A DNA stretch of 38,837 nucleotides from the NCBI GenBank assembly GCA_013140775.1, contig JABFSA010000070.1, forward strand, positions 1 to 38,837, written 5' to 3'. Shown here in pieces: positions 8,237 through 16,060 of the stretch (position 1 is the stretch's first letter; the number at the start of each line of letters is the position of its first letter). The position numbers were made by a program, and so were the translations under genes. Origin of the DNA: Acidobacteriota bacterium. Its GTDB lineage: Bacteria; Acidobacteriota; Vicinamibacteria; Vicinamibacterales; UBA2999. Under the pieces are notes generated by a model. That model saw only the letters and a list, made by a program, of their open reading frames with translations. It made no database searches and was not told where the DNA came from.

Positions 8237-11200
8237 ATGGCTTCGGCCGTGGAGGGTTCTTGGCATGTACTTCAAATGCCCACTGGTACTTCGCTCACGC
8301 TTCGTGCCCTGCTCGGTCACGCGACATCCCGAGCAGCGCTGGATCGCCTGGGTCCCCTCACAGGCGGCCTGACGCCTGCGGCGAAAGCCCTTGCAGTGGC
8401 TGCGGCCGCGCGCGCGGCATCCGGTCTTACCGTGCTCGTCGTCCCTACCGACAAAGACGTGGAGAGCCTTGTCACCGACGCGCGGTTCTTCTACGGCGCG
8501 CTCGAAGGCGCTTCGGATGCAGAGGTCGAACGGGCGGTTCTTCCCCTTCCGTCGATACAGGTGGATCCGTATCGTGGAATGCGTCCGCACTTCCGTGTGG
8601 CCGCCGCCCGCGCCCGCGCGTTCCACGCCGCCGGTTCAGGGACGGCACGACTCATCGTGGCGTCGGCGGCGGGCCTGTTGCCAAGAGTCGGACGACCGGA
8701 GCGCCTTTCGCGGGCGTCGATCGTCCTCAAACCGGGCACCGAGATTGAACCCCTCGCGCTCGCCGACCTGCTGGTGGACGCGGGATTTACCCGCGAGGAT
8801 CCAGTCGATGAACACGGTTCATTCACCATTCGCGGCGGTATCGTGGACATTTTTCCCGCGGGTGATCTGGAACCGGTCCGGATTGAGTTCGTCGGCGACA
8901 TGGTCGAATCGCTTCGCCGCTACGACCCGTCTACCCAGCGATCGACGGGGCCGGCTGATCAGCTCTCCATTGTTCCCGTGCGTGAGCGGTTTGACGAAGA
9001 CGACGAGGTCTGTTCGAGCATCGACGCGTTGAACGTGTCGCATGGCATGCGTCTCGTGGTCTCGGAGTACACCTTCGTCGAAGACCAGATTCGAAAGACC
9101 CGATCGCAGCTCGAGAGAAGCTATCAGGACGCAGTGCAGCGCGGATCCGCCGCCCTGGAAGAGCCAGGCTCGGCATTCGTTGGCTGGGACGATATCGAAG
9201 CGCGCCTGAGCCACGCACCCCGGATCGAAGAGCTGGCGCTTCAGGACAATGACAACATCCGCGAGGTGTCGTGCCAGCCGGCCATGGAGTTCCGTGGCCG
9301 TGTGGGCGACTGGATTGCGGAAGTTCGCACCGCAAGGGCGCGTGGTGACACGGTGCTCTTTGTCGCCGAGAGTCACGGTCGCGCCGAACGCACGGTTGAG
9401 ATTCTGCGCGAGTACGAACTCGTCGGCGTCCTGGTTGAGAGAGCAGAGGACGCCCACGCCGCCACCGTTCTGGTTGCAGTCGGATCGCTGTCGCGCGGGT
9501 TTCGGCTGGCCGAAGCCGGACTTCAGATCTACGTTGAAACGGACGTCTTCGAGGAGGAGCGTCCAACTGCAGGTACTCGCCAGGGACTCGCGAAAACATT
9601 CCTGTCCGACCTGCGTGAGTTGAAGGTTGGCGATCTCGTGGTCCACATCGACCACGGTATCGGTGAGTTCGTCGGTCTCAAGCCACTCGGTGTTCGTGGC
9701 GCTGGAGAAACCTCGAAGGAGTTTCTCGAACTCCGCTACGCGGGCGAAGACAAGCTCTTCGTCCCCGTGGAACGGTTGGACCTCGTCCAGAAATACACAG
9801 GGGGAGGTCATCCCGCGCTCGATCGCCTCGGCGGCACCTCCTGGGAAAAGGCAAAGACCCGCGTCAAGAAGGCCATGCGCGACATGGCCGAGGAACTTCT
9901 CAAGCTGTACGCGCAGCGAAAGGCTGTGCAAGGTCACTCGTTCGGTCAAGACACGCATTGGCAGGAAGAGTTCGAGCAGGCATTTCCGTACGACTTGACT
10001 CCGGATCAGGCCACGGCGACCGCAGATATCAAGAGGGACATGGAAGCTGGCACGCCGATGGACCGTCTGCTGTGCGGCGACGTCGGCTATGGCAAGACCG
10101 AGGTGGCGATCCGCGCCACGTTCAAGGCCGTGATGGACGGCAAGCAGGTCGCCTTCCTCGCGCCGACGACCGTGCTGGCGTTCCAACACGCCAAGACCCT
10201 CCGCGATCGGTTCGCCGGGTTCCCGGTCGCGATCGAGATGGTCAGCCGCTTTCGTACAAAGCAGGAGACGACCGCCGCGCTCGAAGGTCTTGCCGCCGGC
10301 AAGGTAGACGTCATCGTCGGAACACACCGGCTGCTCTCGAAGGATGTGGTGTTTCGCGACCTCGGGCTGCTGGTCGTTGACGAGGAACAGCGATTTGGCG
10401 TGGCGCACAAGGAACGCATCAAGCAGATGCGCAAACGCGTCGATGTCCTCACGATGACGGCGACGCCGATCCCGAGGACGTTGAACATGTCGTTGGTGGG
10501 CATCAGAGACATGTCTGTCATCGAGACACCGCCGAAGGATCGCCTGTCGATCCAGACGAATGTCGTGACCTTCGACTCTGCCGTGATCGAACGCGCGGTA
10601 CGAAATGAGATTGCCCGTGGCGGTCAGGTGTACTTCGTCCACAACCGCGTGGAGTCGATTTTTTCGATCGGCAGCCTGCTGCACCGCCTCGTCCCGGACG
10701 CGCGGATTGCGGTGGGCCATGGACAGATGGGCGAAGAGGAGCTCGAGCGCGCGATGCTCGGGTTCGTCGAGCGACGATTCGACATCCTGCTGGCAACGAC
10801 CATCGTCGAGAACGGTCTGGACATTCCCAACGCCAACACCATCATCATCAACAGGGCGGACCGCTATGGCCTGTCGCAGCTGTACCAGTTGCGAGGCCGC
10901 GTGGGACGATCCGATCGTCCCGCTTACGCATACCTGCTCGTTCCCCCACAGGATTCGCTATCGCCGGTGGCCAGAAAGAGGTTGGCAGCCATCAAGGAGT
11001 TCAGCGATTTGGGAAGTGGATTCCGGGTGGCGGCGCTGGACTTGGAGATCAGGGGCGCGGGAAATCTCCTCGGTGGCGAGCAAAGCGGAAACATCGATGC
11101 GGTCGGCTTCGAGATGTACATGAAGCTGCTCGAGGAGGCGGTGAAGGAGCTGAAGGGCGAGGACATAGAAGACGACCAGCGTGCGACGGTGAATCTGCGC

Positions 11201-11749
11201 GTGGACCTCGCGATCGATCAGGCGTACGTTCCCGAAATGAATCAGCGCCTGATGATCTACCGGAAGGTCGCAGAGGCTCGGACTGAGAAGGAAATCGAGT
11301 CGCGCCTCGCCGACGTCCGCGATCGCTACGGGCCTCCCCCGGACTCCGTGCTCAATCTCGCCGAATACGGCCGGATCCGTGTTCTGGCCGACCGCCTGGG
11401 CGTGGAAAGCATCGACCGCGAGGGCCGACTGGTCGTCATAAAGTTCAGGGCACGAGCCAAGGTTGACCCTGTCCGCCTGATCAAGGTGGTGCACGAGCGC
11501 CCCGAAGCGACGCTCGTGCCCCCGGGGTCTCTAAAGCTCGACCTGGATGCGAAGGTCAGCAGCCCTCGGACGGGACTGAAGGCAGGAAAGGGCGACGCAG
11601 CGGCGAGCTGGTGGACGTCCCGCGCGACTTCGGGGACCGTGACGGGAGGGTTTACGAAGGAGGAGGTCCTCCGGAAGCCGGAAGCGAGCCCACGGGCGCC
11701 CGGAGGGATGTTTTCACGGCTGGAGGAGCTGCTCCGCGCGTTGGGTTAA
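8237..11749 (+). CDS. mfd: transcription-repair coupling factor Mfd
   Basis: ATP-driven DNA translocase that pushes stalled RNA polymerase off damaged DNA and recruits UvrA/UvrB. The length, 1170 residues, is normal. The order of parts is as expected: UvrB-homology region (about 1-350, containing FRVAAARARAFHAA and FTIRGGIVDIFP), RNA-polymerase interaction (CarD-like) domain with VGDLVVHIDHGIGEFVG near 464-480, helicase motor with Walker A GDVGYGKTE near 614-622 and VVDEEQRFG near 713-721, TATPIPRTL, VENGLDIPN and QLRGRVGR. The C-terminal TRCF domain includes LRVDLAIDQAYVPEMNQRL. The exact start is uncertain: ATG at 8237 is used, but a second ATG at 8276 is possible. surA begins about 25 bp downstream. 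Confidence 0.97.
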   Translation: MASAVEGSWHVLQMPTGTSLTLRALLGHATSRAALDRLGPLTGGLTPAAKALAVAAAARAASGLTVLVVPTDKDVESLVTDARFFYGALEGASDAEVERAVLPLPSIQVDPYRGMRPHFRVAAARARAFHAAGSGTARLIVASAAGLLPRVGRPERLSRASIVLKPGTEIEPLALADLLVDAGFTREDPVDEHGSFTIRGGIVDIFPAGDLEPVRIEFVGDMVESLRRYDPSTQRSTGPADQLSIVPVRERFDEDDEVCSSIDALNVSHGMRLVVSEYTFVEDQIRKTRSQLERSYQDAVQRGSAALEEPGSAFVGWDDIEARLSHAPRIEELALQDNDNIREVSCQPAMEFRGRVGDWIAEVRTARARGDTVLFVAESHGRAERTVEILREYELVGVLVERAEDAHAATVLVAVGSLSRGFRLAEAGLQIYVETDVFEEERPTAGTRQGLAKTFLSDLRELKVGDLVVHIDHGIGEFVGLKPLGVRGAGETSKEFLELRYAGEDKLFVPVERLDLVQKYTGGGHPALDRLGGTSWEKAKTRVKKAMRDMAEELLKLYAQRKAVQGHSFGQDTHWQEEFEQAFPYDLTPDQATATADIKRDMEAGTPMDRLLCGDVGYGKTEVAIRATFKAVMDGKQVAFLAPTTVLAFQHAKTLRDRFAGFPVAIEMVSRFRTKQETTAALEGLAAGKVDVIVGTHRLLSKDVVFRDLGLLVVDEEQRFGVAHKERIKQMRKRVDVLTMTATPIPRTLNMSLVGIRDMSVIETPPKDRLSIQTNVVTFDSAVIERAVRNEIARGGQVYFVHNRVESIFSIGSLLHRLVPDARIAVGHGQMGEEELERAMLGFVERRFDILLATTIVENGLDIPNANTIIINRADRYGLSQLYQLRGRVGRSDRPAYAYLLVPPQDSLSPVARKRLAAIKEFSDLGSGFRVAALDLEIRGAGNLLGGEQSGNIDAVGFEMYMKLLEEAVKELKGEDIEDDQRATVNLRVDLAIDQAYVPEMNQRLMIYRKVAEARTEKEIESRLADVRDRYGPPPDSVLNLAEYGRIRVLADRLGVESIDREGRLVVIKFRARAKVDPVRLIKVVHERPEATLVPPGSLKLDLDAKVSSPRTGLKAGKGDAAASWWTSRATSGTVTGGFTKEEVLRKPEASPRAPGGMFSRLEELLRALG

Positions 11750-11774
11750 CATATTGATTTTGCAGGGATTGCTC

Positions 11775-12824
11775 ATGTTTATGCGACGCATCACTCCGGT
11801 CGTGGCCCTCATGGCCGTCCTGACGTCCATTCCGACCGGTGCTCAGATCATCGAGCAGGTGCTGGTCAATGTGAACGGCGACATCCTCACAAAGACCGAG
11901 TTCGAGCAGCGGCAGATCGCGGTCCTGAGAAATCGTCCCGAGCTGGCCAACGTCACTCCTGAGAGCCTTGAACTGAGAAGAGCGATCGGCGAGGTCACTC
12001 CGCAGCTGATTCTAGATGCTGTTGACGAGCTGCTCCTCATCCAGCGGGGACGCGAACTCGGACTCGCGCTCGGCGATGAACAGTTTGCCAGCATCCTCCA
12101 GAACATCAAGAAGTCCAACAACCTCGAGGACGACGCCAAGTTTGAAGCCGCGCTCAAGCAGGAAGGCTTGACCATGGCCGACCTGCGACGGTCGCTCGAA
12201 CGTCAGATGCTGGCCTCAGAGGCGCAGCGCCGCGACGTGGTCGAGAAGGTCAGCGTCACGGAAGCCGAAGCGCACGCGTACTACGACGCCAACAAACAGG
12301 ACTTCACGACCCCCTCCGAACTCACGCTGCGCGAGATCCTGGTCGAGGTTCCGACCAGCGATCAGGGCATCAATGTGGCGCAAGACGATGAGGCGCGGGC
12401 TGAGGCGGAAAGCCTTCGCAAGCGACTGCTTGCCGGCGAGCCCTTCCCGAGGCTGGCAGCCGATTCGTCGGATGCGCCGTCGAAGGCGAACGGTGGCCTG
12501 ATTGGCCCGATCAGCCGCGACGAGATCGCCGGGCCCCTGCAGAAGCAGTTCGACGCCATGAAGATTGGCGACATCACCGAGGTCATTCGCACCACCCGCG
12601 GCTATCAGATCATCAAGCTCGAATCGCGAACCGAAACGAAGATCCGCACCTTCGATGAAGCACGCAGCGACATCAGCAACAAAGTGGGCGAGTCGAAGAT
12701 GTCAGGCGAGCGGCTGAAGTATCTGGAGCGGCTGCGCGGGCTGGCGACGATCACCTGGCGCAACGATGAGCTGAAGAAGGCCTACGAGCAGGCCCTGGCG
12801 ACACGACAACGGACGACGGGATGA
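11775..12824 (+). CDS. surA: periplasmic peptidyl-prolyl isomerase/chaperone, SurA-like (parvulin)
   Basis: Exported folding factor for outer-membrane proteins, by homology to SurA/PpiC proteins. ATG at 11775 is chosen over the TTG at 11754 because AGGGA lies six bases before it and the signal peptide then begins MFMRRITPVVALMAVL, with cleavage near TGAQ. The SurA N-terminal chaperone region follows (EQVLVNVNGDILTKTEFEQR to about residue 165). A single parvulin domain spans about residues 180-290, with the family landmarks ELTLREILVEV, NGGLIGPISRDEIAGPLQ and IIKLESR. SurA of enterobacteria has two parvulin domains; one is common elsewhere. It lies downstream of mfd and its TGA overlaps the next ATG (ATGA), indicating coupled translation. 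Confidence 0.88.
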   Translation: MFMRRITPVVALMAVLTSIPTGAQIIEQVLVNVNGDILTKTEFEQRQIAVLRNRPELANVTPESLELRRAIGEVTPQLILDAVDELLLIQRGRELGLALGDEQFASILQNIKKSNNLEDDAKFEAALKQEGLTMADLRRSLERQMLASEAQRRDVVEKVSVTEAEAHAYYDANKQDFTTPSELTLREILVEVPTSDQGINVAQDDEARAEAESLRKRLLAGEPFPRLAADSSDAPSKANGGLIGPISRDEIAGPLQKQFDAMKIGDITEVIRTTRGYQIIKLESRTETKIRTFDEARSDISNKVGESKMSGERLKYLERLRGLATITWRNDELKKAYEQALATRQRTTG

Positions 12825-13312
12825 CCGACGCGTGGTTCGCGTTGTGGACTCGATCGAGGCACGAACAGGTCGTTCGCGAACAACTCGAGCAGCGAAAAAT
12901 CACAAGCTTCCTGCCCACCGTGACGCGATGGAGCCGGTGGAAGGATCGAAAGAAGCAGATCGATTGGCCGCTCTTTCCCGGCTATTGCTTCGCCCGCTTC
13001 GATCCTCACGACAGATTGCCTGTGCTGAAGTGCACTGGCGTGGTCAACATCGTCTCGTTTGAAGGCGAACCAGCGGCGATTCCTGAACAGGAGATCGAGG
13101 GCATACGGCAGCTCGTCGAGAGCGATCTGGCGTACGACCCCTGCCCGATGATTCGTGAAGGCATGATGGTTGAAGTGACACATGGGCCACTGAAGGGCCT
13201 CGTCGGACGTCTGGTTCGGAAGGGCGCACACGCGCGACTCGTGCTCACCGTGGATCTGATCGGGCAGGCGGTCAGCGTTGAGGTGGACGCGGCAGACGTC
13301 CGGGCGTACTGA
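12821..13312 (+). CDS. NusG-family transcription elongation factor paralogue (UpxY/RfaH-like)
   Basis: Specialised NusG paralogue that would bind RNA polymerase and favour elongation of particular operons. The 163-residue protein has the NusG N-terminal fold (AWFALWTRSRHEQVVREQL, ITSFLPTVTRWSRWKDRKKQIDWPLFPGYCFARF) and a C-terminal KOW domain (MMVEVTHGPLKGLVGRLVRKGAHARLVLTVDLI). The DWPLFPGYCFARF form and short linker are typical of UpxY-type antiterminators in polysaccharide clusters rather than housekeeping NusG. ATG at 12821 overlaps the surA stop (ATGA), and its TGA overlaps the dusB ATG (TGATG), so it is embedded in a housekeeping operon rather than at the head of a polysaccharide locus. 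Its target could still be a distant surface-glycan operon; that is inference. Confidence 0.87.
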   Translation: MTDAWFALWTRSRHEQVVREQLEQRKITSFLPTVTRWSRWKDRKKQIDWPLFPGYCFARFDPHDRLPVLKCTGVVNIVSFEGEPAAIPEQEIEGIRQLVESDLAYDPCPMIREGMMVEVTHGPLKGLVGRLVRKGAHARLVLTVDLIGQAVSVEVDAADVRAY

Positions 13313-14358
13313 TGAAGATCGGCCACGTTGAACTGGCATCGCCTTACGTTGTCGCCCCGATGGCGGGGATGACCGACACCGCGTTTCGCCGGCTGGTGAA
13401 ACGTCAGGGCGGGTGTGGCCTGGTCGTGACCGAGATGGTTTCGTCCGAGGGACTCGTCCGAGGGATCGATCGAACGCTCGAGTACGCCGAGTACACCGAG
13501 GAAGAACGGCCAGTCTCCATCCAGATATTCGGCGGTGATCCCGCCAAGATGGCTGCTGCTGCACAGATTGTTGAAGGCATGGGCGGGGATATCGTGGACG
13601 TCAACATGGGATGTCCGGTGGCTAAGATTGCCAAACACAGCGCCGGCTGCAGCCTCATGCGTCAGCCGGAACACGCGGCGAGCGTCATCGGTGCCATGGC
13701 GCGGGCCGTGAAGATCCCTGTGACGGTGAAGATGCGTGCCGGCTGGAACGACAAGACACGCAATGCAGCGGTCCTCGCCAGGATGGTGCAGGACGCGGGA
13801 GCTGCCGCCGTGACCATTCATGGTCGAACCGCTGAGCAGTCTTACAGTGGGTTTGCCGACTGGGATCTTGTGGCCCGCGTGGCGGACGATTTGAGTATTC
13901 CTGTTTTCGGCAGCGGTGATTGTGTCGAACCGGAGCAGGTGATCGAACGCATGGCTGCGGGCGTGAGCGGCGTGCTCGTGGGCAGGGGCGTTCTACGCAA
14001 TCCCTGGATCCTTGCGCAAGCGGCGGATCTCGCCGCCGGGCGCCCAGCCCGCACGGTCACCTTGCACGATCGGGGTCAGTTCCTGTGCGACTACATCGAG
14101 CTTCTCCTCAACGAGCGCGTTAATGAGGGTGACGGGTTCAGGCACTTCGCACCGAGCAGTGGCGCTGACGGGCGCACAGTGATTGCCACCGGGCGCGATC
14201 GATGGGTGATCAACAAGGTCCGGGCGTTGTGTTCCTGGTATTCGAAGGGACTCGAGAGCGGCTCGCACCTCAGGATTCGCGTCAACAGCGCCGTGAGCCT
14301 TGCAGAACTGCGCGACATCGTTGACGAGTTCTTCTTCGCCGATCCAGTGGTCGTCTGA
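13312..14358 (+). CDS. dusB: tRNA-dihydrouridine synthase (DusB type)
   Basis: FMN-dependent enzyme that reduces uridine to dihydrouridine in the D-loop of tRNAs with NADPH. The 348-residue protein has the Dus TIM-barrel landmarks: VVAPMAGMTDTAFRRL (13-28), SIQIFGGDP (69-77), the active-site segment DVNMGCPVAKIAKHSAGCSL with catalytic Cys101, VTVKMRAGW, VTIHGRTAEQSYSG, VFGSGD and GVLVGRGVLRNPW. The C-terminal helical tRNA-binding domain is present (VINKVRALCSWYSKGLESGS). ATG at 13312 overlaps the stop of the nusG paralogue by one base, so translation is probably coupled. It is the last gene of the mfd-surA-nusG-dusB run. Confidence 0.93.
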   Translation: MKIGHVELASPYVVAPMAGMTDTAFRRLVKRQGGCGLVVTEMVSSEGLVRGIDRTLEYAEYTEEERPVSIQIFGGDPAKMAAAAQIVEGMGGDIVDVNMGCPVAKIAKHSAGCSLMRQPEHAASVIGAMARAVKIPVTVKMRAGWNDKTRNAAVLARMVQDAGAAAVTIHGRTAEQSYSGFADWDLVARVADDLSIPVFGSGDCVEPEQVIERMAAGVSGVLVGRGVLRNPWILAQAADLAAGRPARTVTLHDRGQFLCDYIELLLNERVNEGDGFRHFAPSSGADGRTVIATGRDRWVINKVRALCSWYSKGLESGSHLRIRVNSAVSLAELRDIVDEFFFADPVVV

Positions 14359-14377
14359 TCCTGAAATTGTTGCGTCG

Positions 14378-14393
14378 ATCCGGCTGACCGGAT
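14378..14393. terminator. hairpin between convergent dusB and Dabb genes
   Basis: ATCCGG-CTGA-CCGGAT is a perfect 6-bp stem with a 4-base loop in the 35-bp gap between two convergent stop codons. That is where a shared bidirectional transcript end is expected. No clear T-run lies on either side, so the strength of termination is uncertain. Confidence 0.4.
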
Positions 14394-14756
14394 TCACTCA
14401 GTCGCAGCGCTCGGCTTCAGCCGAGCGAGTCCAGCCGTCCCTTCCTCCAGTTCGAAGTCGTACATCAACGCCTCTTCGAATGCCTCGAAGAAAAGCGATC
14501 CCAGACGTTCGTGCGCGGGATGATTGAGATAGGCCTTCAATCCCTCGAGGTCATCAAATTCCAGAATTGCCGCGTACGGATAATTCACGCGCATCAGCGA
14601 CTCGTAGGGACGCCCATGCGTGACACGGGGGCCGATACGGGCGCGACGAATGGAAGGAATCGTGCGCGTCGCATCTTCGAAGGCCCTGACCAGCCCGATG
14701 CGCGCATCAATTCCAAGCTCCGGCTTCGGCCGGAACAGCACCATGTGCGCGATCAC
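14394..14756 (-). CDS. Dabb (stress-responsive A/B barrel) family protein
   Basis: A 120-residue dimeric alpha/beta-barrel (ferredoxin-like) protein of unknown substrate. Family features are the opening MIAHMVLFRPKPE, a middle GPRVTHGRPYESLMRVNYPYAAILEFDDLEGLKAYLNHPAHERL and the closing strand MYDFELEEG. The HPAHERL segment is the usual signature at the dimer interface. Members include proteins induced by stress and some small-molecule cyclases, but no catalytic role can be assigned here. The ATG overlaps the stop of the DRKPF-repeat gene by 4 bases (ATGA), so it is the third gene of a coupled operon behind a sigma-54 response regulator. Confidence 0.82.
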   Translation of the reverse strand: MIAHMVLFRPKPELGIDARIGLVRAFEDATRTIPSIRRARIGPRVTHGRPYESLMRVNYPYAAILEFDDLEGLKAYLNHPAHERLGSLFFEAFEEALMYDFELEEGTAGLARLKPSAATE

Positions 14757-16060
14757 GATCGTCGTCGGTCGCGCGGCGGCCCGCCCCCCGGTCGATAGGG
14801 ACGCTTTGGTCCCGCGAAGGGCTTGCGGTCGCCAGATGTTCGATCGCGCACGGGTTCGTCCGAACGCTTACGGTCACGGAAGTCTTCGTCGCCACCACCT
14901 CCCGCAAAGGGCTTCCGGTCTGGTGGGCGCCCGGCGCGCGCGGGGCCACCGAACGGCTTTGCGTCACGTCGCGGCCCATCAAACCGCGGGCGATCGCGCG
15001 GCGGACCTGAAAACGATTTTCGATCGCGCGGTGGCCCGCCGAATGGCTTGCGGTCGCGGGGCGCACCGTCCCTCGGAGGTCCGCCGAAGGGCTTCCTGTC
15101 GCGGGGCGCTCCGTCCCGTGGGGGCCCACCGAAGGGTTTCCGATCTCGTGGTGCTCCTTCGCGCGGGGGACCGGAGAAGGGTTTGCGGTCGCGGGGTGGT
15201 CCTCCAAAGGAGCTGTCGCTCCGCGGGGGTCTCGAACCCCATGGCTTCCGATCCCCGCCGCGGTCGTCACGTGGCCGGTCACCGAAGGGCTTGCGGTCGC
15301 GCGGCGCACCGTCCCTCGGAGGTCCGCCGAAGGGTTTCCTGTCGCGCGGCGCTCCGTCCCTGGGCGGTCCACTAAAGGGCCTGCGGTCTCGTGGACCTCC
15401 CTCGCGGGGCGGTCCACTAAAGGGCTTGCGGTCTCGTGAACCCCCTTCGCGAGGCGGCCCACCAAAGGGTTTCCGGTCTCGTGGACCTCCCTCGCGGGGT
15501 GGCCCACTAAAGGGTTTCCGGTCTCGTGCACCTCCTTCGCGGGGCGGTCCCCCGAAGGGTTTGCGGTCTTGTGGCGTGCCTTCTCGAGGGGGACCGGAGA
15601 ACGGCTTGCGATCGCGCGGTGGTCCCCCGAAGGATTTGTGTTCGTCACGCGGTCTGAACGGCGGGCGATCCGGGGAGGCTCCACCGAATGGGGCCTTCTG
15701 ATCCCGATCTTTACCGAAGCGCTCTCGCTTCTCGAATCGCTCTTTCTTCCACCGTTGGTTCCTGTCCTTCTTTGCGTCTTTGAAGGGCTGGCGCGGGTCC
15801 CGATGTTCACCGCCAGGTCGCCAGTCGCGTCCTCTTGGTGTCTCGGAGCTTCTGTCGCCGGTCCGTCTCGTCTCAGCCTCGCGTTGAGCTTCTTCCGGAG
15901 ACGACCACAGGCGCCCTCGAGCGAAGTACTTCATCTCCGCATCGGGATGCTTCTGCTTGAGGCGGTTGAATGTCGGTACAAGCTCTTCCTGTTCGACGGC
16001 GCGAAACGCCGTCGGCAGCCCGCCGGCCATGATCGTCCAATACGCGTAGCGTGGTGGCAT
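14753..16060 (-). CDS. long disordered protein with about 20 DRKPF repeats behind a small N-terminal domain
   Basis: A 435-residue protein in two parts. Residues 1-65 look folded: YWTIMAGGLPTAFRA, ELVPTFNRLKQKHPDAEMKY and FARGRLWSSPEEAQRE. From memory I associate similar heads with uncharacterised acidobacterial and deltaproteobacterial proteins, but this is not checked. Residues 66-140 are basic and disordered. From about 142 to the end the chain is built of 15-residue units close to GGPPREGGPRDRKPF and shorter 10-residue forms close to GGPPRDRKPF. They contain evenly spaced Phe and Arg, many Gly and Pro, and almost no aliphatic residues. Such composition is seen in RNA-binding and condensate-forming proteins. 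Its ATG overlaps the stop of the sigma-54 regulator (TAATG), and its stop overlaps the Dabb gene start (ATGA). Function unknown; RNA binding is inference. Confidence 0.82.
   Translation of the reverse strand: MPPRYAYWTIMAGGLPTAFRAVEQEELVPTFNRLKQKHPDAEMKYFARGRLWSSPEEAQREAETRRTGDRSSETPRGRDWRPGGEHRDPRQPFKDAKKDRNQRWKKERFEKRERFGKDRDQKAPFGGASPDRPPFRPRDEHKSFGGPPRDRKPFSGPPREGTPQDRKPFGGPPREGGARDRKPFSGPPREGGPRDRKPFGGPPREGGSRDRKPFSGPPREGGPRDRRPFSGPPRDGAPRDRKPFGGPPRDGAPRDRKPFGDRPRDDRGGDRKPWGSRPPRSDSSFGGPPRDRKPFSGPPREGAPRDRKPFGGPPRDGAPRDRKPFGGPPRDGAPRDRKPFGGPPRDRKSFSGPPRDRPRFDGPRRDAKPFGGPARAGRPPDRKPFAGGGGDEDFRDRKRSDEPVRDRTSGDRKPFAGPKRPYRPGGGPPRDRRRS
14810..15635. repeat. in-frame 45-bp and 30-bp degenerate tandem repeats
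   Basis: The coding sequence of the repeat protein is itself a tandem array. A unit of about 45 bp, reading on the plus strand roughly GGTTTCCGGTCTCGTGGACC-like blocks, recurs about 13 times and is mixed with 30-bp forms. All unit lengths are multiples of 3, so the frame is kept. Adjacent units near 15380-15560 are the most alike, suggesting recent unit duplication there. The array is open in the antisense frame as well, purely because of its base pattern. Confidence 0.85.

Noticed and set aside
8819..10720. A 633-codon minus-strand frame inside mfd
   Set aside because: It lies wholly antisense to a well-identified Mfd, shows no family motif and reflects the GC-rich codon pattern.
14810..15635. 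Regular 45-bp repetition that could look like a CRISPR array
   Set aside because: There are no unique spacers. The units are contiguous, vary by synonymous and conservative changes, and encode one open protein; no cas gene is present.
14823..15701. A 292-codon plus-strand frame reading GGPPKGF/SRGAPS repeats, antisense to the DRKPF protein
   Set aside because: It is open only because the opposite strand is a multiple-of-three repeat. It has no ribosome site, no folded head and no coupling, while the minus-strand gene has all three.
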